Positions 1-10,915 of a stretch of 64,000 nucleotides of DNA are shown here, in pieces. A program made the position numbers and the translations under genes. Within the stretch, counting starts at the first letter, position 1, and each line of letters opens with the position of its first letter. The notes under the pieces are model-generated. The model saw only the letters and a list, made by a program, of their open reading frames with translations. It had not been told where the DNA came from and did not search any database. The DNA is from Ascaphus truei (taxonomy: Eukaryota; Chordata; Amphibia; Anura; Ascaphidae), in the NCBI GenBank assembly GCA_036426205.1, contig WSYH01000267.1:62001-126000 (forward strand), in the 5' to 3' direction.

Positions 1-517
1 CCATCCCCCCCTCATCAGGGTGAGGGGCATTGGTCCACCGGAGCTCTGCTCACTCGCCAACTTATCATAGGCCAGAGCTCTCTTTCTCTCCTGCTCCCAG
101 GACAGAGCTCGAACTAGACTGTTACCTCCAACTCCCAGGACAGAACAGCTTTGAGACTTACAGGAGCTGGCTGCTAAATAGAGTCAGCCCCACCTCTCAT
201 GATGTCAGCAAGACCTCCCCTCTGTCTCATGCCTGCAGCAGAGTCAGGGGCCTGCATCTATCACTCAAGGTAGGGCATGCAGGGGGAAAACCCATGATTA
301 CTACTGTCGCCTGCCCTTAACAGGACTTACCACAGTAGGAGAAAGATATGTATAGCCTGTGCTGTTTACAGGGGGCTACACAAGTGTAAGCTATGATCAA
401 CTTTTTAGTTTTGTTTCATTGTCCACTCTTGATTACCAATAACTTCAGTTTGCGCCTCCCATTGCTGCAATATTTAGCTATACGGAGTCCTGTTATGCTT
501 TTACCTACCATCTAAAA
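1..517. other. No gene recognised
   Basis: Ordinary non-coding sequence. The 96-codon open frame at 30-320 has no recognisable domain and no partner exon. I see no repeat boundary here. Confidence 0.5.
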
Positions 518-699
518 CAGGGATGGGCAACTCCAGTCCTCAAGGGCCACCAACAGGTCAGGTTTTCAGGATATCCCTGCTTCAGCATAGGTGTCTCGGT
601 CTTCCACTGAGCCACTGATTGAGCCACCTTTGCTGAAGCAGGGATATCCGGAAAACCTGACCTGTTGGTGGCCATAAGGACTGGGGTTGCCCAGCCCTG
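518..699. mobile_element. hAT-type MITE (palindromic, ~182 bp)
   Basis: The element begins CAGGGATGGGCAACTCCAG and ends GGTTGCCCAGCCCTG. The two halves are near-perfect reverse complements, both containing the motif ACCTGTTGGTGG or its complement and GGATATCC. CAGGG...CCCTG ends are typical of hAT elements. I cannot see a clean 8-bp target duplication. It has no coding capacity and depends on a transposase made elsewhere. A related, degenerate copy lies at 47189-47290. This MITE type is familiar from frog genomes and is one reason for the anuran assignment. Confidence 0.8.
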
Positions 700-3600
700 A
701 TGAGCGACCTATCGGATATTATTGCTTTTATGCCAACCATTCTAGTTGCCAAGCCATGCTACCTACTCCTCCAAATAGCACGAGGGAAAATATAAATGGC
801 AGGAAATTGCTTACCTGGTTGGTTATATCAGTAGGTTAGATGTCAGCAGGTGCAACTCAAACTTAGATCAGATCTATGCCAACTTTTTTTTTTTTTACGC
901 AGACAGGGCTGAGGAAAGATGTGTATAGAGAGACCAGTCAAAGCTCTATATATAGTATGGGAAGCTCTTTTTCAGTGCTAGCAATATGTGTTTTAGTTGC
1001 AAATATAAACCTCTTCACTAATGTTATTCTTTTCATCCATTAACGGTGCAGGCCCACGTAAACCACATTGAACTAGTCAGATTGTCTTGATAACTGGTGC
1101 TTTAAAAAAATATGAATTATTTAGCCAATAAGATTTGGTTGACCTACTGTAGCAGCCTTTATGAAGTTTGTACCCATTGTACAACAGGCTAACATTTACC
1201 AAAACCATTAGCGTTATTTTGGCTCGGTGAACGTGTTACCTTTTATGTAAATCCATAATCCCTGTCCTGACGCATCTGTCTTCTGAAATGTTTATAAACA
1301 TTTGTAACTGTAGATTTGAGCGTTTCTTGGTTCCCTTATCTTCTGCCCTGTGCGTGTGTGGTTCTGTCAGGAAAGTGCTGTGCATTAAGTTTTGATGCAT
1401 TATGATGGGGGTAAAAGAAACGACATAACAGCCCACTCCCCCCTTTTTCAAAGCCCCTCATGTCAATGAAAAACTTTTTTTTAAATGATCCAAATTACAT
1501 ATATATAGATTTTGTTTTGGAAGCACCAAAGTTTTTAAGTCCTTCATCACCATCACTGCCGTTTAAAGGCCCAGAATCAGAGACCGTTCCTGACTTAACA
1601 AAGCACGTACCTAAATTAACGCCCCAGAACTTCAGGGACCAGGGTTTAATTTTGTTTATACTTGAGGGTGTTGTAAAGCGGGCTGTGATCTTCCCAAGTA
1701 ACGTTGTTTGATGTTGCACTTCCCCCCACCAATCAGGGGCTGGAGTTATATTGCAAACACCTAGCTAGATGAGATAAAATCAGTTCTTTGTTACCTGAGA
1801 GTTTTAGTTGTGAGGCAGATTTCATGTGGAGAGGCAGCTAGGAGAAGCTGGAAATGGCGGTAGCTGGAAAGCAGCTATGAGTAAGTGGGAGAAGCAGTCT
1901 GCAGGAACCAAGAAAGAACAGGGTAAATCTCTTTAGGGAGTTCCCTGCACCCAAGTGTATAGGGTACCCCAGTTTCCCAGTTGCATGTGTGTGTGTGTTG
2001 ATTTACTGTACATAGTTGTGGATATTTCTTTTTCCAATAAATTAATTTTTCATTAAATAAAACGCTCAGCGTTTCTGACTTGTGAATTGATCCCTAGTGT
2101 GTTAGTATCATGAGATATTACTTCTTTTAATCAATCTGGTGCTTCAAGGGTAAATGGAGCTACAATTTGATTTTAAACATACAATATATTGGGTTTATGA
2201 CAGGTCAAGAATTTTGCTGGGTTTGTGCTGATCTTCAAGAAGGGCTTAATTGGGAGGGGGGAGAGGGGGCCAACACTAGAAGTGATGTGTCATTTAGAAG
2301 GCAATAAATGATAGCCAGATACTACTCTGTCAGCCTCAAAGAAAACTGAATGTTCTTGGATGATTATTTGTGCGTCCCAGAGAGAGGTGACCCACAGGTG
2401 ACAACTTAGTTGGGGGACTTTATTAACAATGAGAATATTATGTGACGTCATCTACTCTGCAAAATAACAGGTACATATTTGTAATCATGGCAAAAAGACA
2501 AATCAAACTATACCACATACTACATGGGTAAGAGGTGCCAAGGACAGATATCCATTTGTCACTCAAATTTAGAAGCAAGATGGTTAATTAGTCTTGTTAC
2601 ATCCGTCATAATAACCTGCATCTATGTATATAACGCACATGTATCTAAGCATCAGAGATAGGAAGTTATGAGTGCGTTTATATATTGAGGCAACACATTT
2701 AAATATTAAAAGAGTTTTTTTTCCTCCGTGTTGTAAAATTGTCAACCGAGCAGCTGATTTAAAACAGAGGTGGGCGGATATTTCAATAGGAAAAGAATTA
2801 TATATAGGGCTTGCCCTGGAGTTATGAAATCAAAATTCAACAGAGAGGTGTTTAGGAACAAACGTGAATTTTTATATTTCTTTGCCAGTGACCTCTCAGG
2901 GGGAAAACTATGACATATGGTAATGTACTGTATAGGGATTTCTGTTTTATCCTGTTATTTTAAGAAACGGTTCTGCATTTACTGTAATTGTATGGTCTTC
3001 TAATGATCTTTTTCTGTAATCTGACAATTTTTTTTTATATATTAAACAATTCTATCATAAGTAATTTGAGGCTCTGAATGAACTGTAGCACGCTCTGGAT
3101 AGAGTATTTACATTTTCGGACACATTTTGCTACAACAGATTCTTGTGCACAGTTTTTTCTATAATAAACGGACCTGAGACCCTGGCAGATATATTAATTT
3201 ACATATTTTGCCTATTTCTTGGATGGTGAAATTGGATAGACATGATTGCAATTGAGTAAGGGGTTAATATTAACTAAATTAAATGAATCTGCACAGGCGA
3301 CAGGTGACTTGGCTAGAGTAGCCGTGTGTATTAACCCTGGTTGCATATCTAAATTACGTGCTCCAAAGTGTGCTGTTCGTGACAGGTGGTATATGGATAC
3401 ATATTGAGGGGAGTTATTGTTCATTTTGTGGGACCATTGCTAAGGTGAAAAGTGGGCCAGCTAGAGAGCTGTGTATTAACCCTTGTCCCGTATACAGGTC
3501 ACGTGCTCACAGGTTTGCCGTACGTGACAAGGGGCATGGGACCATGTTGGACAATCAATGCTTTAATCTCTGTCTGAGCAGGGAGATCTGCAACAAATTC

Positions 3601-4391
3601 CAGAGACAGTGCAGCATGCTACACAAGGGGAGTGGGTTGATGATATTAAAGCACATTTTTGTTCAGTCCTATTAAGGGAAATCACACAGTCACTCAACTC
3701 CCTGTCAGTTATTTGTAGAATGTATTTACATTTTGTTTTACAGCCTAAGTATTGTCAAAGTGGGCTCAAAAGCATAGGAATTAATACCACAGAAAAAGAA
3801 ACCAGAACATACTTGTTTCTTTAGAAGTTACTTGGGAATTCCTACTGTACTTTCCCAAGTAAAGAATTTTGCAACAATTCCAAACATGCAGCGGGTGATC
3901 AGAGATGAAAAGTCGAATCAGGATGAGAAATGTCATTTGCGGATGTCTAATGCACTGTATTGCCCCAAGCAATAAACAGCACCGCAGCTGGTTGTACAGT
4001 TATAGATGTTATTAAGATCATATGTTATTGGTGTTTTTATGTTTTTTATATGACACCATGGATTTAATTATATGTTGACCATTTTATTCCATCCCTAGAA
4101 TCCTATTTTTTTTTAAGCTCAATATTTCAAGAATTGGGAAAGACACAGTTGCAAAAACTATAGATCAAGAAAGTAGGGGCACTCGTTTTCAAGGGTGAGA
4201 AGGATAAATAATTTCTTAACGTTGACATGCATTGGTCACTGATTTAAAGCAGGACAGCATATATTTGTATAGTCAAACCAGAGTTTTTCAACAGGGGTTC
4301 CTAGGAACGCTTGGCTTCCCCGGGCATATTTAGGATTCCCTAAAATTTTCAGACCTTTTGACAGTTGTACCAAATACAGAATAAATTACAA
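700..4391. other. Intergenic DNA without recognisable gene
   Basis: AT-rich and strongly CpG-depleted: I counted one CpG in 2101-2400. The short open frames have no recognisable domains. Two diverged ~110-bp direct repeats, both containing GTGTATTAACCC, start near 3310 and 3460. The part from about 3340 onward reappears in error-rich form at about 19420-20440. A weak LTR-like stretch with AATAAA motifs lies near 1700-2060, but I cannot define its ends. Confidence 0.5.
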
Positions 4392-4756
4392 TGCATCTGC
4401 TCTCAGACGCGCTATTAGAGAGGGTTGGGGTTCCTTACAATGCATCTGATCTCAGACACGCTATTAGAGAGGGTTGGGGTTCCTTACAATGCATCTGATC
4501 TCAGATGTGCTATTAGATAGGGTTAGGGTTCCTTCCTACTGTATGCATCTGATCACAGACGCGCTATTAGAGAGGGTTTTAGTTCCTTACAATGCATCTG
4601 ATCTCAGACACGCTATTAGAGAGAGTTGGGGTTCCTTAAAATGCATCTGATCTCAGATGTGCTATTAGAGTGAGTTGGGGTTCCCTTAAAATGCATTTGA
4701 TCTCAGACGCGCTATTAGAGAGGGTTGGAGTTCCTTACAATGTATCTAATCTCAGA
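4392..4756. repeat. 49-bp tandem repeat array (left part)
   Basis: About seven head-to-tail copies of a ~49-bp unit containing ATGCATCTGATCTCAGAC followed by GCTATTAGAGAGGGTTGG. The array does not end here. The words CTATTAGAGAGG (7025-7036) and GGTTGGGGTTCC (45992-46003) are the interrupted continuation of the same units, so it was split twice by mobile elements. The units are contiguous, with no variable spacers, so this is not a CRISPR array. Confidence 0.85.
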
Positions 4757-5454
4757 CATGTGTTGCCATGTCTGGTTTGGGCTACTACCCTGCCCTGCCT
4801 AACATGTAAATCCTGGTACAGTGCAGGCAGTGTTAGGCCCAATCCGGGTTTTCCTCCGCAGTGAGCAGCTCCTTTGAGTGACAGGGGGGAGGCACAAGGC
4901 CTGTGTTCTGCCCAATCCTGGGCTCAGACCGTGGACCCTCACCCAGGGTACTTAAGGGGCTGCACTTCCTAAATTTAGGCAGAGTTGTCTCTCCCCTGAG
5001 AGAGACTGATCTCACAGAAGAGGTGCGCAGGGCTCTGTCACCTTCCATCCCCTCCCTTAGGTGAGTGGGAATGAGGACTATACCCCTCATTTCATCAGGG
5101 GGTCAGGAAAGAACATAGGACCGGCTCTGAGGCCTCAAGCCCCAGATTTTGAGTCCAGGGACCATCTGAAGGCTGGTGGCCAATTCTATGCAGTCGAAGT
5201 TAACTGTTTGCTGTGAGAATAAAGTTGTTCCAGTTTATAAATATACTCCTGCCTCTGAGTGCAATCTATGGGGGGCGTATACGAGTGTTCTCCTGCAGGG
5301 ATTGCCTCTGGCACTCCTGGTGCCTGCGGGGGATGGAGGCACTGCACCAGTGAGATACGGACTAAACATCACCCCAAAAGCCTGTCCTGTCTTCCCCATA
5401 CCACCGTCGGAAAGCTCAGCATCCTGTGAACCAGCAGGTAAACAGCACTACACA

Positions 5455-6965
5455 CAGGGCCGCCAACAGCGGGGGTCTGCCGGGGTTGGCATCCCGGGCC
5501 CCGTGAGTCAGGGTGCCTAGCCGCCCGGGCCCCCTGCGCGGTCGTGCCCCTCTATAAATTCCGTCACCACGGAGCTCTCTCTCACACACAAAAAAATCCC
5601 ACAACCTGATTGGCTGGCCCATGCTGGCATGCCTCCTCCTGATTGACTGGCCCATGTTGGCACACTGCCAGGACTGTTTTTTGGCCCGCACCAAGTACTA
5701 TCCGAGCTTGCAAAGTAAGCCTGCCTTTTCCTGCATGGAGCAAGTAAGGTAAGTACTGCTCCATGCCTCCCCCTTACCTCCCATGCCTCCATTGACCCAT
5801 GCTCTGTTTGCCCCCCCTGCTCCATTTGCCCCCCCCTTGTTCCGTTTGCCCCCCCTTGCTCTGTTTGCCCCCTGCTCCGTTTGCCCCCCCTTGCGCCGTT
5901 TCCCCCCTTGCTTCGTTTGCTCGCCCCTTGCTCCGTTTGCACCCCCTGCTCTTTTTGCCTCCCCTTGCCCTGTTTGCCCCCCCCCCGCCGTTTGCCCCCC
6001 CTTGCTCTGTTGGTCCCCTGTGTGTCCGTGTCAGTGTGTGAGTATGTGAATGTCAGAGTCTGAGTGTCAGAGTCTGTAAGTGTGTGTGAGTGCCAGTGTG
6101 TGTGTGTCAGAGTCTGTGAGTGTGTGTCAGCGTGTGTGAGTGTGAGTGTGTGTGTGTGTCAGAGGATTTGAGTGTCAGAGGGTATGTGTCAGAGGGTGTG
6201 AGTGTCAGAGGGTGTGAGTGTCAGAGGGTGTGAGTGAGTGTCAGAGGGTGTGAGTGTCAGAGGGTGTGAGTGTCAGAGTCTGAGAGTGTCAGTCTGAGAG
6301 TGAATGAATACAAACACCAATCCAGTCAGTCATAGTCACCCACCCAAGTGTCAGTCAGTCACCCAGTCACCCACCCACCCAAGTGTCAGTCAGTCAAAAG
6401 TGTCAGTCAGTCATCCACCCAAGTGTCAGTCAGTCACCCACCCGCCAGTCACCCACCCACCCACCCACCCAAGTGTCAGTCAGTCACCCACCCGAGTCAG
6501 TCAATCACCCACCCAAGAGTCAATCAGTCACCCACCCAAGTGTCAGTCAGTCACCCACCCAAGAGTCAGTCAGACACTCACCCCCCACCCCCCTTTCTCT
6601 CTCTGTGTGTGTCTCTCTCTCACTCTCCCTGTCTCTCTCCCTCTGTCAAATCCTCCCGCACGGGGCCTAACAAAGTTGATCATCCAACTCCCCCCCCCCC
6701 CCCAACTCCCCCCTCTGCCCCCCCCCCTGCCCTCCCCAAGGCCCATACTGAATTCCCCCAGGCCTTTTGTCACATAGGATGTAGCATTGGGTATCTTTGT
6801 CTTTTGTTGAAAATATTAAAGTATTAACAATAACAAGAAAACAGTTAAGTAAAAGTTGTGCGCTAAACATTTTTTTTCGTGCTAAATGCGCTATGGATTA
6901 AGGCGGGAGGGGGAGCCTGCTCCTTTCATTTGTCCTGGGCCCCATGATTTCTGTTGGCGGCCCTG
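5455..6965. mobile_element. Non-autonomous hAT element nested in the LTR
   Basis: The 15-bp inverted termini are CAGGGCCGCCAACAG (5455-5469) and CTGTTGGCGGCCCTG (6951-6965). They are flanked by a near-perfect 8-bp duplication: ACTACACA at 5447-5454 and ACTTCACA at 6966-6973. The TIR sequence and 8-bp TSD are diagnostic of the hAT superfamily. There is no transposase. The interior is mostly minisatellite. An error-rich copy sits at about 21475-22940. Confidence 0.8.
5783..6590. repeat. Three adjoining minisatellites inside the hAT element
   Basis: 5783-6015 is built of C-rich units around TGCTCCGTTTGCCCCCC. 6020-6300 is built of GTGTCAGAGGGTGTGA units. 6320-6590 is built of CACCCACCCAAGTGTCAG units. 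The proline/serine-rich open frames across these arrays are repeat translations, not genes. Confidence 0.85.
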
Positions 6966-7449
6966 ACTTCACACCCTGTAACAGGCAGATCTCCCAGAGG
7001 GTGCGGGAAACACTGTTACACATGCTATTAGAGAGGTTTAGGGCAGGGCTGCCAACAGGGTGGGACAGCCGAGACAAGTGTCCCGAGCCCGGTGGCCGCG
7101 GGGGGCCTGGCGGCCGGACAAAGCTGTTGGGACCGACCCCTGGTGGCCGCCGGGCCCCCGGCTCTCCCCAGCTGCGGGCTTCCCTACTCGCCAACTGTCC
7201 CACGCCGGGCTGCTAGTGCGCGCCAGGCCCTCTGATGTCGGCGCGGGAAGTAACTGGGCTCAGTTCCCAGCGCTCACTGGCATGAGAGGCTCACCGCGCG
7301 CTGACGTCAGAGGGCCCGGTCGTGGAACAGAGTGAGGGGGAGACCTGCAGCTGGGGAGGGCTGGGGCCCGGCGGCCACAATGGGTCAGTCCAAACTGCTT
7401 TGTCCAGCCACCGGACCCACCCGCAGCCACCGGGCCCGAGACCTGAGAC

Positions 7450-7643
7450 CAGCCCCAAGGTGAGGGTTTATATGTATGGTTTTTTTTTTTAATTGTATAG
7501 TTTTTTTTTAATATGTATTGGGGGATGAGGTTATTGTTTTTTTAAAAATATGTATTTTTTTTTATATGTATTGGGGTTTTTTATATGTATTGTTTTTACA
7601 TTGGTATTTTTTTTTTATATGTATCATTTTAAATATATATATA
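7450..7643. repeat. AT-rich minisatellite, left part
   Basis: Degenerate units of the type TTTTTTATATGTATTGGGG. The same units resume at 45415-45760 on the other side of the Tc1 element. The Tc1 therefore jumped into this array. Confidence 0.75.
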
Positions 7644-8126
7644 CAGTTGTGTGAAAAAGACAGTACACCCTCTTTGAATTCTATGGTTTTACATATCAGG
7701 ACATACTGCTGCGACACACTTTATTCGAGCAAATGACCAGTTTGTACCTGGCAGATAACTGGAATGCGCCGCTGCTCACCTCTGACAAGCCGCATTGCGT
7801 TTGCCTTCCTAGCCACGGTTCATGCCTGGCTGACGGGCGGCTGATGTGTTAAATGTTAATGATCAGGATTTACTAGGCTGCAATGCTTCGTGTGTCCGCC
7901 AGATGGCATAAATTCCTGACTTGTAAAGCGCCGAATCAGTAATGTGTGGGCTTGCAGGTGTTTCGTTTAAAAAAGATACTGTACAGTACCACAGTGTGCC
8001 ATTGTAACTTGGCCTTGGCCTTGAGACTGAAGGAAGAGTTGCAAAAATGTATCAATTTAGCCTTTACATATTAAATAAAGACAAAGACCAATTTCGCTTA
8101 CACTATTCTCCAGAGACCCGCCCGCC

Positions 8127-8744
8127 ATGAGTGTTCAAGTGCAGCCCGTTTTCCAAAAACCTGACAGAAGTTATGCTTATTTGATATGGGCCGCGATTAA
8201 TGCCACAGAGGATAAGATGGCAACAGTTGTTCAAATTTATCAGTATTTTATCGAAAACTATGACTTTTACAAATTTTCGCCTACTCCTCATTTGTGGAAG
8301 CGTGCAATAAGGAAAAGGTTATGTAGTGACCCCTGTTTTCACCGTATTGAGCCCCAATTTGTTGGAGGGTATTGGTGTGTGTCTCAGGGTTTTTCCCATA
8401 TCTATGATCATGGAGGCGGCAAAAGGCGAAGGGTCGTGTTAAAACCAACTAAGAAACGACAGTCCCTGCCAAGCAATGCACCAGCACCAGCACCGGCAGC
8501 GGCACCGGCTTCCGATAATGGACCCACCGTCAGTGACAACCCTGAGCCCGAGCCTGATCCTGAGGCAGAGTCAGATTTCGCGGCCAGTTTTGATGAAGCT
8601 TGCATGTACCTAAGCGATTTCCCACCTCACCTGCTGACTACAGGTGGGCTAGTCCCGCTGCAAACTATCGACGTGGCTGATGAAGAAAGCTGTACAGGCA
8701 GTGGACCGGCGCCGGCGCAAGCTGAATGGGAAATAGTATGGTGA
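8127..8744 (+). CDS. Divergent forkhead (winged-helix) domain protein, 205 aa
   Basis: Probably a nuclear DNA-binding protein. Residues ~11-85 follow the forkhead layout: KPDRSYAYLIWAAI (helix 1), IYQYFIENYDFYKF (helix 2), WKRAIRKRLCSDPCFHRI (recognition helix and strand), then GGYWCVS (wing 1). In ordinary FOX proteins the recognition helix reads WxNSIRHNL. Here the Asn and the base-reading His are replaced (RAIRKRL), so specificity has probably changed. Residues ~100-112 are basic (KRRRVVLKPTKKR), a likely nuclear localisation signal. An Ala/Pro stretch and an acidic Glu/Asp/Pro tail (about 132-150) resemble an activation region. The ATG sits in a good Kozak context (cccgccATGa). A possible intron overlaps the stop. 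The gene lies inside a TIR element, with a broken inverted copy at 10200-10509 and an error-rich copy at 24083-24681. It may be a captured host FOX gene; the closest FOX subfamily is undetermined. Confidence 0.75.
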   Translation: MSVQVQPVFQKPDRSYAYLIWAAINATEDKMATVVQIYQYFIENYDFYKFSPTPHLWKRAIRKRLCSDPCFHRIEPQFVGGYWCVSQGFSHIYDHGGGKRRRVVLKPTKKRQSLPSNAPAPAPAAAPASDNGPTVSDNPEPEPDPEAESDFAASFDEACMYLSDFPPHLLTTGGLVPLQTIDVADEESCTGSGPAPAQAEWEIVW

Positions 8745-8847
8745 GCACTGTATTGTTGCCGTATTATTTTGGTTGGGCTGGCTGGGTACTTCTTTAGGGG
8801 GCTGACCATTACTGTACATTAAAACTTTTCATTTTGTTTTTCCTCAG
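8741..8847 (+). other. Predicted small intron overlapping the forkhead stop codon
   Basis: The donor ATG|GTGAGC lies at 8741. A pyrimidine-rich acceptor ending TTTTTCCTCAG lies at 8847. Splicing would join TG to A and recreate a TGA stop, shortening the protein by only its last residue. The acceptor tract is conserved in the inverted copy (9650-9670, minus strand). This is inference from splice motifs only. Confidence 0.4.
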
Positions 8848-8930
8848 AAAAGAAAACGGCTAATGGGGGGATTTCGATGGATAATATTGTGCTGTATGCT
8901 GATGTTTTCCGGCCGTACAGTATACTGTGT

Positions 8931-8950
8931 AATAAACCCGAAAAAATAAA
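8931..8950 (+). promoter_or_regulatory. Tandem polyadenylation signals of the forkhead gene
   Basis: AATAAA occurs at 8931-8936 and again at 8945-8950, about 190 bases after the forkhead stop and inside the same mobile element. They are plausible 3'-end signals for its transcript. Confidence 0.5.
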
Positions 8951-9429
8951 ACTATGCATTTATTCTACATGTTCTGTATACAGTACTGTATATGCACATA
9001 CTGTACAGTACATACAGTAAATGATACTATGGGCCGGCGGGGGCGAGATGTGTTTGCAGCAGAGAGAGATCCGCTGCTCTCTCAGCGCAAACAGCGGCAC
9101 ATTAAAACTTATTTTCAATACATTTTTATTCCTAGTGTAGATGTGCAGGGGGTCTCGGGAGCTGAACCGCACTGGTTTCAGGTCGGGGGACCCCCTGCTT
9201 CCCGAGATACAGACCCTTTATGAGGTGCCGGTATCCCTCTGCGTTTAAAGGGCCCAATCACGTGATCGCGGCCTGTAAACCAAGCAGAGCAGAGGGATAC
9301 CGGTCAATCCCTGGCCTGGAAAAATACCTCAATGCACTCGGGCAGAAAGCAGTCCAAACCTCAATACACCCGGTATAACCCGAATTCGTGGTACTACCGA
9401 GCCTCGAATCAAGTGGTGTCGGCACAGTG

Positions 9430-10915
9430 TATGTACTGTACGTGGTATGTGGCATATACCTACATGGATGTCATGTATATCCTGTGATACATGTATACAG
9501 AACATGTAAATAAATGCACCTAGTTTACACAGCTAATTTTTTTCTGGGTTTATTAACATACAGCAGTACCTGTATCGGCCCGAAAACATCAGTCAATACA
9601 GCACCGAGTGATCCACTAAATCCCACTAAATCCCCACCATTAGCCGTTTTCTTTTCTGAGTAAAAACAAAATGAAACGTTTAATGTAGAAGTAATGTCAT
9701 CTCCCCCTAAAGAAGTCAACCTCGCGTCACCCCACCCAGCCAAAGGCCGACCACAAAACATAAGCGACCTTCAACATGACCTCACGTAACGGTCTGAGTT
9801 AGCCACCATCAGACTATTTCTCGTCATTCCTGTGATCTTGCTTTTCCGGATTTCTGACACGTTCACTTGTGTCCTGTTGGCAGGCTTTCTTCATATCATC
9901 CACGTCGATATGTTGCCAGCGGGACCTAGCCGTCACCATGTAGTCAGCAGGTGAGGCAGGAAATCGCTTAGGTCCATGCGAGCATCGTTTTGTACATCAA
10001 AACAACTAAAGAACGGGCCGCGGGAAAAACAGGTCCGATCTTAATACTCCGACCTTTGGCCCTATTTCAGGATCCAAAGTGCAAACCCGCTATCGTGGGC
10101 GTGTTTAAACCACGCCGCCTGATACCGGATGCTGTAATTGTTCACTAGACATATGTGTGGGTCAGTTTATTCGGAAAGCCTTATGTCCTGGGCTTTTTTT
10201 GATCTCTGGCGCTGGACTCTCTTAAAGCGAGACCCGCCGCGGCCTGGGCGGTTTTCAGTTTATCGGAGCGTTGACTCGTTTGGTCGTGCATTGCCTTGGC
10301 AGGGACTTTGGTTTTCTTTGTTGAGTTTTAACAACGACCCTTCGCCGCTTTTGCCTGCCCGTCTCCATTATCATTAGATACGGGAAAAACCCGTGAATCA
10401 AACACAATCCAGACTGTTGCCATCTTATCCTCTGTGCATTAATCGCGGCCCATATCAAATAAGCATAATTCTGTCAGGTTTTTGAAACGGGCTGCACTTG
10501 AACACTCATGGCGGGCGGGTCTCTGGAGAATAGTGTAAGCGAAAATGGTCTTGTCTTTATTTAATATGTAAAGTCTAAATTGATACATTTTGCAACTCTT
10601 CCTTCAGTCTCAAGGCAAGCCAAGTTACAATGCACACTGTGGTACTGTTAAGTATCTTTTTTAAACGAAACACCTGCAAGCCCACACATTACTGATTCGG
10701 CGCTTAACAAGTCAGGAATTTATGCCATCTGGCACACGAAGCATTGGCAGCCTAGTAAATCCTGATCATTAACATTTAACACATCAGCCGCCCGTCAGCC
10801 AGGCATGAACCTGGCTGGGAGGCAAACGCAAAGGCTTGTCAGAGGTAGCAGCGGCGCATTCCATTATCTGCCAGGTACAACTGGTCTATTGCTCGAATAA
10901 AGTGTGTCGCAGCAG
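9430..10915 (-). mobile_element. Inverted, truncated copy of the forkhead-carrying element
   Basis: Read on the minus strand from 10915, it repeats the left end (CTGCTGCGACACACTTTA), the subterminal region, the forkhead gene and its 3' region, in the same order as 7706-8950. The outer TA lies at 10916-10917. The opposite end is missing and it abuts the first copy tail-to-tail. 7706-10915 is therefore an imperfect inverted repeat with arms of about 1.2 kb. Confidence 0.65.
10200..10509 (-). pseudogene. Broken forkhead gene copy
   Basis: The start codon (10507-10509, minus strand) and first residues match the intact gene at 8127. Small deletions shift the frame early. A deletion then removes the middle of the forkhead domain, from helix 2 through the recognition helix to wing 1: the reading goes from WAAINA to the equivalent of GFSHIYDH, followed by KRRRVVVK. 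The basic region survives. It cannot make a DNA-binding protein. Confidence 0.7.

Larger units (their letters stand above)
4761..7020. mobile_element. Solo LTR, interrupted by a hAT element
   Basis: Begins TGTTGCC, ends TGTTACA, and is flanked by the 4-bp duplication CATG at 4757-4760 and 7021-7024. Removing it restores an intact unit of the surrounding 49-bp array, which proves the insertion. Without the nested hAT (5455-6965 plus one TSD) it is about 741 bp. It is homologous but diverged from the LTR at 36361-37107, with the same order of words such as TAAATTTAGGCAG and GCCTGTCCTGT. An AATAAA-like signal near 5220 fits an LTR R region. No internal retroelement genes accompany this copy, so it is a solo LTR. 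Confidence 0.75.
7706..9429 (+). mobile_element. TA-flanked TIR element carrying a forkhead-domain gene
   Basis: The left end reads CTGCTGCGACACACTTTA after TA (7704-7705). The right end, read on the minus strand, is CACTGTGCCGACACCACTTG, followed by TA (9430-9431). Better preserved right ends at 30462 and 37776 read CAGTGGCGACACACTTTA on the minus strand and share the longer subterminal block containing CCCGAATTCGCGGGACTAG. The element encodes no transposase; its one gene is the forkhead protein at 8127-8744. Its CpG content is high compared with the flanks, suggesting a recent arrival. I cannot assign a superfamily with confidence. TA targets occur in Tc1/mariner and some other DDE groups, but these termini are not Tc1-like. 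Confidence 0.65.

Noticed and set aside
4392..4756. 49-bp repeats resembling a CRISPR array
   Set aside because: Units are directly adjacent with no unique spacers, and the DNA is clearly eukaryotic.
6304..6827. Ser/Pro/Gln-rich open frames of up to 159 codons
   Set aside because: They translate the CACCCAAGTGTCAGTCAGT-type minisatellite in three overlapping frames.
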